DNA of 64,000 nt from Helopsaltes ochotensis (taxonomy: Eukaryota; Chordata; Aves; Passeriformes; Locustellidae): positions 57,688 to 121,687 of the forward strand of contig VXBM01001307.1 of the NCBI GenBank assembly GCA_013400155.1. The letters are read 5' to 3'. The position numbers and the translations under genes were made by a program. Below, piece after piece: positions 37,871-49,200 of the stretch; within the stretch, counting starts at the first letter, position 1; the number at the start of each line of letters is the position of its first letter. The notes under the pieces were generated by a model, which saw nothing but the letters and a program-made list of their open reading frames with translations, did not search any database and had not been told where the DNA came from.

Positions 37871-40570
37871 CCACTGCATATAAAAAATAATGTGCCTCAT
37901 ATCATTTTAGGACTCTCTCTCTCTTTTTGTTAAAAAAAAAAAAAGTAATGGCCAAGTAACATGTCCTTTCAACTGGAAGAGAGATCAAGTTCTTTGAACA
38001 GGTAAAAAATTAATTAGAAAAATGTAAGTTATGTCAACTTTAAATAAAAACCACCTAATTAAGGATTTGTGGTGTCCATATATCATCGTTCACTTCATGC
38101 TGCAACAATTTGTCACTTTTCTGTGTTTGTTAAGACTGCAATTTCTCAGCACTTTGTAAATGGAATAGGAATATGGGGGAGGAGTTGAGTTCTCACTATT
38201 TTTTGACAATATCCATTAAAGATGATTTGTGTATTAAAATTCCTTTTCTATCCTCCCTATGCAGGATCTGGTTTAAAGCACAAATTATTCACAGCATTAT
38301 GTGCCTGAAGAGTAATTATTCTGCTCCACTGCCCATCACCACGGTACTCACAAGGTGGGGAGAAGCGGGTCAATATCAACAACAAAAAAAAAGCCCAGAG
38401 TTTTTGGTCAGTAATTTTGAGGTTAGCAAAAAATCTTGGTAGCAATTCCTAGAGATCTACAAAAGGACACTGTGCAGAGCCAGGTTCTTAACTTGGATGA
38501 ACTCATACTGCTCCAAACACGAGTCAGGCTGAATCAAGGAGTTGTGAACCTGGCCCATGACAGGTAACATGGGACAAAGCTGAGTGTGTTTGGTGTGATG
38601 GATTTAACTTGTAAGAGTGACTTTTATCTCTGAGCCACTGCTTGCCAGAGGTGAGGAGGAGAGGACTCTGGGCTGCTTTGTCACACCACGTTTCAGCTGG
38701 GAATAAAACCTTGGCATTTGGTGCCATTTGAGAAGCCCTAAGACCTTCTGCCAGAAAGAGACCTAAGCCCTGTTATGGCAAACCCAGTAATCAGTGGAAA
38801 AGTACAAAAGGACCATCGTGACTTAAATATTCTTGATATCAGTGAATGCTGCGAATAAAGTTCTTAAATCCGCTGGTTTGAAAAGCTGAAATATTGACAG
38901 AGCATAAATTACACAGCCTTCTCAAACTGTTTGCTTTACCTACTCGTACCATATGACAGAACCGATGCTAAAATATCTCTTCATCAGAAATGGTACATGA
39001 GAAATGCTGTAGAAATCAGTGCTGTAGAAATCAGAACACACGGCTTTACCCAACCATGGCTTCCCCACTCCCCCCACACAAACACATCCCCCTCTTCAAC
39101 TTTCTTACCCCTTAAAAGCAGACAGAGGCTCTAGCATCAAAGCAGATGGACTCTGAGTCTGGGTTCAGCTTCCCCCCGCCCAAAAAAAACCAAGCAAAAA
39201 CCAGACTTGAAGCATACCCCACTCAAAGCGCTGGCTCAGCTCCAAAACCCATAGCTTGTCAACCCCAAACCAGCCCTTTCGGAGACAAAAAATCACAGAG
39301 GATATTTTAATATAAAGCAAGTCACTTTGCTGCCCATGTATGGCTTTGTGTTCCTGACTTCACACATCTAGCAAGAGATTTTCCAAGTACAAAGGGCAGC
39401 CAAGCCCTCAACACCATTGATCTGCAGCAGAAATAGGCCACCTAACTAAACCTCCTGCATTTAAATATCCCTCGCCTAAACCTGAAAACGATGACTACTG
39501 TTCCCCCCTCTTTCATCATAAGCTTCTTATCCCAAAGGAGAAACATCAAAAGAGAAAGACCTTAAAACATTAAACAAACACAAACTGTTCGACTTGCTTT
39601 TTTATAAGGGAAAAAGAAAAAAAAAAAAAAAGAAGAAAATTTAAGACAAAACCAAGTATTTTGCCAACCCTGGAAAATAGGATGGTGTTAAGCTCTGGGT
39701 CAGGATGTTAATGGTGTTAGAACAAGTCCTAGGGCTAAGGTTAATGATGGTATCTTCCATCATAATCCTAAATGTAAAATACTTGCTATTATTAGAATCT
39801 TTTATTCCTAATCCTGTTAAATTTCTACTCTCACAGTGACTTGGAGAGTCAGAGAACTAGAGCACAGGTCAAATGACTCCTCTGTGTTAGAAATTTTTAA
39901 TTCAAATGGAGGTTGTTCTTTTCTGTGTGTGAGTTAATTTTCATTTACTCGACTTCTTTTCCTTCCCCTTTAATCAAAACTAAAATATTTGCCAAGGATA
40001 GGAAGTCAATGGAAAAAGCAGGAAAAAACCCTGAGATTTTACCTCTGTGACTGTAGCCTTAGGTGAAAATCAGGGGATATTTGAGAAGCAGGAGAAGGAG
40101 GAAAATGACCACTCAGTGAGCATTCACCATGCTGAAGTGACAGCAGTCACTGACTCTGTTAGTCCCTGACCCAGACCCAACAACCTCGATTTTCCAGAAA
40201 CATCTATTTCTTCTTCAGCAAACAAGGCTCTTTCATAGCTCTCACAACAAAAACATCTTCAGAAATGCTGCCAAGAGCTATCCCAAAGGAAAAGGGGGCT
40301 GTCAGGAAGCACTTGCCTATCTTCATCCAGCACCAAAGACTCAGCTCCAGCATAAATGTGGCTGTAAGTGACACAGAAGCATTTACACAAAGGTCTCGGG
40401 ACCAAACAATTCTTCCAAACAATCGAATCTTATGGATTCAAACACCATTTTGAGTATAACTTACATGGCATTTTTACTTGGAAGGAATGAGCTTAGGTTT
40501 CTGTAATTATCTGAGCTTGTAGGTAAGAGTGTAGTCCACACTCCTTGATCTCAACTGAATTGCTGCCAAA
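37871..40570. other. Spacer, nothing recognised
   Basis: A CT-rich bit followed by an A run lies at 37912-37944. GCTGTAGAAATCAG is duplicated in tandem at about 39006-39034 with a 15-bp period. A purine-rich run sits at 39609-39640. Open frames of up to 89 codons have no motif. Confidence 0.45.
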
Positions 40571-40733
40571 ATTAGCTGTGGCTGCCCCATCCCAGGAAAT
40601 GTCCAAGACCAGGTTAGACAATGCTTGGAGCAAACAATTCTAGTGGGAGATGTCCGTGTCTTTGACAGGGTGTGGAACAAGCAGATATTTAAGGTTCCTT
40701 CTAACCCAAACCATTCTATGATTTTATGATTCC
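40571..40733 (+). mobile_element. CR1 LINE remnant, 3' end
   Basis: Segments in sense order are AGCTGTGGCTGCCCCATCCC, AGGAAATGTCCAAGACCAGG, TTAGACAATGCTTGGAGCAA, GTGGGAGATGTCCGTGTC, GGGTGTGGAACAAGCAGAT and AAGGTTCCTTCTAACCCAAA. They are followed by the tail CCATTCTATGATTTTATGATTCC. This is the canonical 3' end of an avian CR1 with its octamer-like tail preserved, about 165 bp and 5'-truncated. A minus-strand frame (40507-40746) lies over it and is not a gene. Confidence 0.92.
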
Positions 40734-41099
40734 ATAAATTCAGCAATAATTCTTCTAAAAGGCCCTTTTTTTTTCCCTATATTTCAGATTTCAGACTGTT
40801 TTATCCTCTTTTCCTAAGACACCCAAGCAGAAACGGCTGAGACGCACAACAGAATCGTCCCAGTGAAATCAGCAGCAGGTGGGTATTTCCACCCCCAAAC
40901 TCCAATCACATGGTCAAAAATCCCCATTTGCACCTCCTGTCACCTAATTTATGCACCCATGGACAGAACCTGTGTTCTCTGGGTTGTGGGCACAAGCTCA
41001 GTGTGGATCTCCCGTGCCAGGTTTGCATCATTTCCACAGCAGATGTGTTGGGAAGGTGAAGCCACAAAGCATCCGTGTGTGAACCTTTGATCCCCTTAT

Positions 41100-41292
41100 A
41101 AGAAGTCACAGAGGCAAATTTGCAGCCCAACTGCAATCACTTCTGCTACCATTACGGAGTGTAAAATATTCTGTTAAAAGGGTGCCGCTCGCAACAAAAT
41201 GTATTTTAAAATTATCAAAGATGTTTGACTTTAAGAAAGCCCGTTTGGAAAAATATGAAACCGCTTCAGTGATTTTTAAAAGTAATATGCTA
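41100..41292. promoter_or_regulatory. Candidate conserved non-coding element
   Basis: Contains GGCAAATTTGCAGCCC, CATTACGGAGTGTAAAATATTC, GGTGCCGCTCGCAAC and AAATTATCAAAGATG (TCF-like ATCAAAG). It also has GAAACCGCTTCAGTG. Retained CpGs and lack of simple repeats suggest constraint. It abuts the 86-bp-period array. Confidence 0.32.
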
Positions 41293-41304
41293 AACATTGG
41301 TATA

Positions 41305-41590
41305 GTCCAGAACTGAGATCAGTTCCAAATTAAAGCACCTATAAAACATCTGTAGTGCTCTGATAATTTTAAATCACTTTACACCGCTGAAGTCCAGATT
41401 CCCTATCACTTTCAAGCTGAAACACTTATGATAAATTTGAAGAGCTCTAATAATTTTAAATCATTGTGTATTGCACATGCTCAGAACCTTGATCATTTCC
41501 AAATTCAAGGGCATATAAAAATTTGAAGAGCTTCAATTATTTTAAATCACCATGTGCAGTGTACAGAGTGATTTAAAATTGTTGTAGTGC
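41305..41590. repeat. Degenerate tandem array, period about 86 bp, with an inverted end
   Basis: A core resembling TGAAGAGCTCTAATAATTTT plus AAATCA starts at 41351, 41438 and 41524, giving spacings of 87 and 86 bp. The sequence before the cores also aligns (GATCAGTTCCAAATTAAA at 41318 with GATCATTTCCAAATTCAA at 41491). After the third unit GTGATTTAAAAT (41568-41579) is the exact reverse complement of ATTTTAAATCAC (41539-41550), so the array ends in an inverted copy of the core with a 17-bp loop. No family is known to me. The units are diverged, so the array is old. Confidence 0.75.
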
Positions 41591-41726
41591 TTCACATTTT
41601 TTTAAGCACTTCAGTTTGGAAGTGAGTCAAGAAGCATTCCAGCCCTGCAGCTCAAGGCACACTGGACTGGTTTTAAAATGCAGCAGTCCTCAGAATTAGA
41701 AATTAAATTATAAAAACTTTTCTACC

Positions 41727-41748
41727 TTTTTTTTTTTTTTTTTTTTTT
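41727..41748. repeat. Poly-T run of 22 bp
   Basis: Twenty-two T followed by a G-rich stretch (41749-41805) with several GGGG runs separated by T runs. Confidence 0.9.
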
Positions 41749-42217
41749 GGAGTGGGGAGAGCACATTGTGGGGTTTGGGGGGTTTTTTTAGGGAGGTGGT
41801 AGAGGCAGGGAAATTAAAATTATTAGTATGTCCTTTAAGAAGAATGGGGAGAAATATCAGGGGGTTTTGCACAAGAAAAATAGGCAAGACACTAAAAACA
41901 AAGTTCAAAAAAATTCTTGAAAGGTTAGATTAAGATTTTTCTCGGGTCTTAACAGGACTGTACAAAGTTAAACACTGAAAACTCCCATTTCTCCCTCCTC
42001 AAGTGTGACAAAAAACATCCTGTTCACCAATAAAATTTTCACCCTTAGTCCGAGATCCTCTGCCCTGGACCGCTGCTCTAAAGATTACTACTCTCCAGAT
42101 TTGGGGACTTCACTGGAATTTAGTTACTCTTGCCCTACTTAACATCCACCTTTTGCCAAGAACTGGCTGACGCTTCATTATAACAATCCTTGGGAACGTC
42201 TAAGTTGCTTCCCAGCA

Positions 42218-42310
42218 GGTAGGAATTCTAAACTGGCAGGAATTGTGAATTTACTAGCTGGTCTAAGCTGGTAGGAAGTCCTTACTGGTATGAAGATATG
42301 AACTGCCAGT
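42218..42310. repeat. Degenerate minisatellite, period about 17-21 bp
   Basis: Units begin with GGTAGGAATT, GGCAGGAATT, GGTAGGAAGT and GGTATGAAGA, and most end in ACT or AGCT (for example CTAAACT, TTTACT, CCTTACT, TATGAACT). Spacing is roughly 17-21 bp. The units are too diverged for recent expansion. Confidence 0.55.
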
Positions 42311-42438
42311 GTGGAACAGCACTTCCAAACCCTCAGGCCAGCAAAGCATCCATAATATCAACAACAGACCCAGGCCACGATGCTGAGGCCAGCCCTCCCA
42401 TCCTGAGCTATTTTTAATCGTCCCAATTCTTTCTGGGG

Positions 42439-42485
42439 AAAAAAAAAAGAAAAAAAAAAAGAAAAAGAGAAAAAAAAAGAAAAAG
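42439..42485. repeat. A-rich purine tract
   Basis: Runs of 5-10 A separated by single G or GAG, about 47 bp. Confidence 0.85.
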
Positions 42486-42679
42486 TGACTTTGTGGAGGG
42501 GCAAAGAGAGGTTATTTGTTTAACTTTGTGGTGGCCTCTGTTGCCTGTAGGTCTGCGTGTGGAGCCGGCCAGGCAGTGCCCGGGAATCGGGGCGTTCTTG
42601 GTGATTCTGCTTCAGTGGAAACATACTGTCCTGCAGTTAGCAGGAGAAAGGGAAAAAGAGCCTGAAGGCACTGGAATAA

Positions 42680-43092
42680 TTAAGCAAATGCAGTGACAGC
42701 TGTGGCAGGTCCTGGGCAGGACTGGCTCCACTGAGCTGAATTAATGGCATCAACAGCCCAGCATCTCCATTAACATTTGATCATTAATTATTACCCTCTG
42801 ACAGTGAGATCTGAAACCTTCTTATGAGTGGCCTGTTATTAATCTGCCTTACCTGCCCTGAAAATCAGGCAGCTCTCCCACCTAAACAGAGCAGCCCTGC
42901 TTTGTTTTTACCTCTGCTAAAACGAAAACGGCAATTGCTTTCAGGGCTAGGTTAGAGAAAAATACCCACAGAAATACTTTTAAATTAATTAGGTGCATTC
43001 TTAAAGCATCAGCAACATTCCTGGCGTGTTCCTGTGTTGACTTAAACATAATGGTTACCTCGTATACGTTCCTGGCTGCCTGCACTTCACAT
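42680..43092. promoter_or_regulatory. Candidate conserved non-coding element block
   Basis: Contains CTGAATTAATGGCATCAAC, CATTAACATTTGATCATTAA, TTATTACCCTCTGACAG, CCTGTTATTAATCTGCC, TTTTAAATTAATTAGGTGC and CCTCGTATACGTTCC. TAAT cores are dense on both strands and no simple repeats interrupt the block. A 67-codon frame at the end has no recognisable content. Confidence 0.38.
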
Positions 43093-44784
43093 CCTCAGAG
43101 GGAAGAGCCACGAGTGCTGCCTGTCATAACCAAATGAAGGGCTCAAAATGAGGGGTTTGAGCTGTGCTTGTTGGGTTTGTGAGAGGTTTTTTTTAAAGCT
43201 CTGAACAGCTCAGAACATCAGCTTCCCAAGCGGTGCAGCCACTGGTTTATCCAACCAAACTCACAAATCTGCTGTCATCAGAGGGCCTATTGCATGAGCT
43301 AAGCAAAACCTGCACCTTTGGAGCAAAAAGGCAAATAAGTGTACAAAAAAAGCCAAGTCTAGGCTTTTTAAAAATTGGAAAACAATAGTGGAAGCCTAAT
43401 TATAACACCAGATTTGCATTTAGCAACTTCTACACAGCCATTTGTGTCTGCATCTTGCTAAAGGGTACTTCTAGAACATTAGGGGATTTTTATATATATA
43501 TATTTTTTTTAACCAGCATAACTTGCTAGTCCTATGAATACCAGGAAAAAAATAAATAGAAGCAGGGGGAACAGAGTAAATCTAATTCTGTTCTCGCTGG
43601 TGTAAATCAGAAGTGAACATTCCCCAGCCAGAAAACACCAAGTTTGCAGCAGCATCACATGGGGTCCGTGCACCTTCCCCCTCCTCTCCTCGCAGGAGCT
43701 ATGAGTGCTGAATAGAGACCAAATCAGATTAGTTGCCTGCTTGACCTTTTCCCTAAGCACAGGGCTGAGGAAGGTGCCCAGGCCAGGTCCTTGCAGCACC
43801 GAGGCTTTTCTGGTGAGAGAGGCAAAAGGAGAGGAGCAACGAGGACCTCGTGAGCTACGGGGGGGAGGAGGATGGAGGGAAAGGGGAAGAGTGTACAGGT
43901 GGCCTGAAGCCACACAGCCTGCTGCCCTCCTGTGCCTGAGCTGCCTGGCACTGACAAGAAGACAAAGGGGAGGCTGGAAAAGGATTGGGTTATCCCCCAC
44001 AGCACACAGAATCACAGTCCCCAGGGCATCACTGGGGACCCACCGCACCCCACTGCAAAACAAGGGGAAAAGCCATCCTGCAAGCATGGCCTCTGTGAGA
44101 GCAACTTCATTGGCAAGACAGATTCGGGATAAAAATCATAATAATTAAGAAAATTCTTGGCATTTCTCCCCATACCTCCCCCTCCCCCAGTAACAGAAAA
44201 AAAAAAAAAATTAAAAGAGATTTTTTTAAAAAAAAAAGTTTTCTACGTGTTAAGACACCATCTCCTTTTCAGAGTCAGAGCTGCTGAGGCTGTTTCAGAG
44301 CTAACATAATGGGATATGTATTTTCAAAGGGGGCTGTGTTTCAGACCAGATGGTTTCTGTCTTCTCATAGGGAAACAGAGACTACACAGTTGCAGCAGTG
44401 TTCGGCACCGAGGCAGTGGCACCCACGTTTTGGGGACAGACAAAAGGATGATTCGTGAGAATCTCGGCAGAACTTAAGGAGAAAAAAAATTGTTTCAATC
44501 CCTTCCTGCCACAGTTTGCTGTGAAACTGGGTATCAGATATCATCACCAGTGATCACGCAAGCCTTATTCTGGTTTCACAAACACACCTATTAAAAGAAC
44601 AGTGTGACAAGGGTGCCCAGATTAGCCAAATAACGGGCAGCAAGTCTCCCACAGCCCTGAATTTTCAGGAATTGCCAGCATTTCACTATTAAGCAGTATC
44701 TTTCAACAAAGGGTTTGAAGTACTCTTCAAGAAAGCAAACACAGTCTCTCCTTTTTATAGCCTGGGGAAAAAAAAAAAAAAAAC
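43093..44784. other. Spacer with a GC-rich segment
   Basis: A GC-rich segment lies at 43610-44090. It includes a G-rich strand stretch at 43859-43895 and carries open frames of 192 codons (43509-44087, -) and 147 codons (43705-44148, +) on opposite strands. Neither has recognisable motifs. A run of A and T homopolymers follows at 44198-44237. A (TA)n stretch lies at 43491-43503. Confidence 0.45.
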
Positions 44785-44972
44785 GTAGCTGAAAAATAAG
44801 GGCTAGGTTTTTCTTTATTGTGGATATCTGATAATTGCAATTTAATTTTCCAAAAGGATTAATTGCACTCTGCCCTTGGCTTTTGCTGGTGACGTGCGCA
44901 GTTTCAATCTGCTGTGACTACAGCTCACTGGGGTAATCTGTAATAATAAATATTTTACCTGAGTGTCCCTCA
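44785..44972. promoter_or_regulatory. Candidate conserved non-coding element
   Basis: Contains TGATAATTGCAATTTAATTT, AGGATTAATTGCACTC, GGTGACGTGCGCAGTTTC (CRE-like TGACGTG joined to GCGC), CACTGGGGTAATCTG and TAATAATAAATATTTTACC. The GATTAATTGC word is a strong homeodomain site. Repeat-free and non-coding. Confidence 0.36.
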
Positions 44973-45099
44973 CTCAGGCAGGAATGCTCTGGAAGTGCGG
45001 GAGGTGCAAGTGGATGAGGTGGTTCCAAAGCAACAAGAAACAACGAGGCAAAAGTTCTCAGTTACGGCATGCATGAAAAGTCAATGTTTTTGCACTGAC

Positions 45100-45984
45100 C
45101 TTTCACTTCCAAAGGTGAGGCTGGAATGGATTTCTGTAACCTTACAGGGAGTTTTACCGCTTTCAAACCTTTCAGGTATTTGGGAGGTTATTAAAGAAAA
45201 CACCCACACCACAAGATGAGAGCTTGCACGGAAAACTTGGGATAATTAAAATGCCTAGCCAATTTTGCCCTCTGCCTTTCTAGTAAAGGGTTTTAATGAA
45301 GGGAGGACTATTTCACTAATAAAAAACTCCACGTAGAGTTATTCTACATATTTGCATAAGGCTAAAAATTTTAATAGTTTTTTCCATTGCCAGTAAAACC
45401 CTCTCCTTTCCTTGATGGTATAGTAAAAATTACAGATTAAGCATTTTCTAATTTGATTTAGTGAACAGATGCATTCTTTGCAGAACAGGTCAAATATCCT
45501 ATTCCAAAACTCTCTAACATCATGAAAGCATCACACAGAGCATCTTAGACTGAAATACATTAACGAATGCAAACAAATTTGGAATCAGAAATATGCTTAA
45601 CTAGCCTGAAATAACCTGATTAGCTGGAGATCCAGCGCTCATTTTCCACAGACACTGACAACATTCATTTCCATTACTCTCTTCCAGAATATATTTGTGT
45701 CCTAGAGTTACCCATGCTGATGGGAATATTGCGTGTAAGGGAGACACCTTGATTAAAGCACCGCACATCAAGATGCAACAAAACAAAAAATGTTTGACCT
45801 CCCTCAACATCATCCACCCCCTGGATAAATGGCACAGGCTGAAATAAAACACACACAACTCCTAGACCACCTAGAATTTGGGAACGAGACAAACTGGGGA
45901 GCATGGTTCCAAAGGGCACGACCAGTCAGATCAACTTTGTAAGGAACTTCCCCGAGAAATCTTTTTGTACAACTTTAATCAGAC
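45100..45984. other. Spacer, partly CNE-like
   Basis: The stretch 45240-45370 (AATTTTGCCCTCTGCC, CTCCACGTAGAGTTATTC, ATTTGCATAAGG with an octamer-like ATTTGCAT) could belong to the conserved-looking neighbourhood. The rest is ordinary AT-rich spacer. Minus-strand frames of 81-85 codons near 45601-45919 have no motif. Confidence 0.35.
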
Positions 45985-46205
45985 CAGAGTTCAGATGATG
46001 TGCAAAACTCCAGGCACAGGTGGCCAAATTTTCACAAATATTCCATGGATTACCTATCAGCCCGGCAAGTCCTTCCCTTTCAGCTGTTCTTGATCCGTAA
46101 TGGTGCAGTATAATTAATGCCACGTATGAACTTGATATACGCAATTGTTACGAATACCAGAGATTTACCAAAGCAATCAGAATATTATTTGCATTGTGTT
46201 TTTTC
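45985..46205. promoter_or_regulatory. Candidate conserved non-coding element (strong texture)
   Basis: Contains CAAATTTTCACAAATATTCC, ATGGATTACCTATCAGCCC, TTGATCCGTAATGGTGC, AGTATAATTAATGCCACG, ATACGCAATTGTTACG and AGCAATCAGAATATTATTTGC. Several CpGs survive between TAAT and CAAT cores. Of all blocks this most resembles a deeply conserved element by eye. Confidence 0.42.
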
Positions 46206-49200
46206 TACTGGCTCTGCAAAGAGCTGTGCTGTGTTTCTTTAGATTGGTATTAAAACAAAAGGATCAGGTTAACCTCTAATTGCACTGAAGTTGGAGATCT
46301 GAAATTCATGCAGAGAAAAAACCCTGATGAATAACTTGAACCCAGTTCAAATATTTGGTGCATTTAGATTGGAATGGGTATTTCCTCAAAGTAAGCAAGT
46401 TGAATAATTAGTAAGTCCCTAACCAAGCCAATAACTTCCCATTTCTTTCTCCAGAACACGATACTTCCCAAATAGTTTGAAGAGCAACAATATGCAATGC
46501 ATATTTTAAAATTTTAACTGTAAGCGAAGTAGGGACAAAAAAAAACTAGGAAAAACAAATAGATATCTTCACACAAGTTCTCCAGTATTTAGATCCTTCA
46601 AACACATTTGTGTTTCTAAAGAGCATCTGATTGCATAAAAAAAAAATAAAATTGTTAATCACGTTAAGGATTTGGCAAAAGCCCAGAGAGACGGAAAGCA
46701 GGTCTCCAGTTTCCATGTGCTATTGGATAAATATAGTAGAGTTCTACATAGTCCATATGTAACAGAAAACATCCCACTCCCTCTGGATCATGTGTGGAAG
46801 CAACCAGGCTGCACCTGAGGGTCAGGTCCTGTTCTGACATTCCTCACAAAAACAAGGATGAAATTCAAGACTCAGCAGTATTTGGATAAGTTATGAGAGG
46901 ATGTCAGATCCTAGACTGCTTTTATTTTATGCCTGCTGTCTAAGTTACAATTTGTGGAGCTATGGCTGCAAAACCATCGTGACGTTCATTTATAAGCACG
47001 TGTTCTATCTAAGAGGCCCTGATAATGATTTTTCAGGATAGCCTCACATCTCACGCTGTGGGAAAATGCCAGCCAGCAACAAGACAAGCCTTAAGCCAAG
47101 CCTTAGTCATAAAAGAAAATCTCAGTCCTTAAAAATAAATCAAGAGCATGTTTTTCATGCAGCGTGCATTGTGCCAGCCAGTGGCCCTCTTGTCACTTTG
47201 ATGCCCACCAAATGAAACACAGATTGAGCAAATTAAATTTCCTCTGCCATTGAAAGCAAACCAGGACAATGGACTCTCAGCACTGCGTGGTGTCACGGGA
47301 GGGCACGGGGTAACAAACTTGGGTTTGCATTAACTCATCACAGGGCACTCTCTTGGCTTTGCCACATTTCTTCTTTGCTCCACGTGATACCAAGGCCCTG
47401 TAGGACCACCCTAGGTGTGTGAGGACAGGGAGCAGATGAAACTTGGCCTTCAGCCTCATCTGGAGAGACCACATTCCCTGAAAATTGCAGGATGTTTTCT
47501 ATTTCCCTGTAAACACTGAATCACTTATGATTATTATGAACAATCGTGCATTAAGACAATAAAATGATACCAGAAGTTGCTATAGCCTGGCAAACTTCAT
47601 CACTCCTGCAGAAACCAAGATCATGTTCTTTGACTTTAGCTGCTAAAGCTTCACTAAAAACTCATGAACTGAGTATTTCCCAAAGTTTAGGCTGCTGCAC
47701 TGCCCAGATTCATTCACTGGCTTGGATTTGACCCATAGCCAGAGACTGGGGCCTCCTGAACCAATAGGAATGGCTGTAGAACATCAGGCACCACATTCCC
47801 AGCAGCTGCATCCCCAAAATCTCTTGCTGTTTCCAGCCCTTAACCACCCATACTCACTAAAGCCCATGTGTTAAGCCTCCAAGTTCGGCCACATTACTTA
47901 ATTTTTCTTGACAAAGGGGCTTTCAGATATGGGCCAAATCCATCTGTGCACTGTTAGTGCAAGTGCAATTACAGCAAGAACCACCTCTGTCCTCCTTCCT
48001 CTTAGGGAACAGATCCACAGAACTACAGAGGCTGTCAAGATCCACTTTGTAACCATCTAATTTTCCACGGCTTTTCTTAGTCGGATGCTGGAAGTTGGCA
48101 AACAGCAGGTAGCAACTCCAGTAACTTCAGGGTGTCTGAAAACTGTATTTCTCTCAGATTACATGGCAGACAGTAATACTGCATCTTGCATCTCAAGCCA
48201 CCCAAAGTGACCAGTTATCAGATCAATGGGCAGCAATCTTGCACAATTACACTTGCAACTCACGTGTCACTGCACAGAAATTCCTGACTTTCTGCTTCTT
48301 CCTCAAGCTTTCCCTTCATTTATTATTTAATAAATTGCCTATAGGAGCTCTAATTGTAAACATTTGTTAAAGATACCAAACCCAGAAATGCGCCACAATG
48401 TTTCCCACCTCGAGCTTTAATGAGTTTACAATACCTTCAGCCCATATGCTTCAAAAACGTTATCCTCAATTATGTAACAGGAGGTGTTCTGCTGATATCT
48501 GTTAACAGCTAGAACAGCTGTGGTTTTCTGCTTTTTTGCACTGCTCAGGAGAAGCAGCAAGTTCAGCTTCCTTTTTTTTTTAAATTTGGTTGCAAAACCT
48601 CCGAGCCGAACAGGTGTGTGCAATCACGAACCACAGCGATGAGCCCAAACTGCTGCTTTTCTAAAAATTCCACCAGCCAGTGACACACGCTGGTCAAGGT
48701 TGCACAACCTTGTTTTCCACATGCTGTTTCTGATGATTCATTGCCCTCACGGAGGTGAGTTTCAATTATCGTTAATACTTTTTTTTTTTTTCTGGTACTG
48801 TACACTAAGAACTTCCTCATTTTCATCTCTTCTCTTCCTCCCCCCAGCTCTCCTAAATTAAGTGAGTTTCCTTGTTATTCAAGAAACTTACCTTGATCAC
48901 TTAAAGAGAAAAATCTCCCTATGTGTGCCCAGAGCAGACTATAACAGCAGAAAATTCCCTATATAACTTTTATCCTCATTGGGCTCTACGAAAATTGCTC
49001 TTCATTCCTTCACCTCTCACTAACAATTGGCAGTAGCCAAACACTTTTGGGCTGTGTGATGTTGTGGGATTGTTCTGCAAGGGACACTTGTCCAGAGCCA
49101 CCAAATATATTCCATGTTTAGGTGAGTTTATACTTCCACTGGAATCAACAGGAAGAATGTGGCACGAACTCAACTGCCTCATGTTCCTGCAATTCCCCAT

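Noticed and set aside
41749..41805. G-quadruplex in the G-rich stretch after the poly-T run
   Set aside because: Only three runs are linked by loops of at most 8; the fourth is separated by about 12 bases, so it fails the strict rule.
43859..43895. G-quadruplex in the G-rich stretch
   Set aside because: Runs of at least three G are separated by an 11-base loop; not a strict match.
43509..44148. Overlapping open frames of 192 (-) and 147 (+) codons
   Set aside because: Opposite-strand frames in GC-rich DNA, with no motif on either strand; chance openness is the simpler reading.
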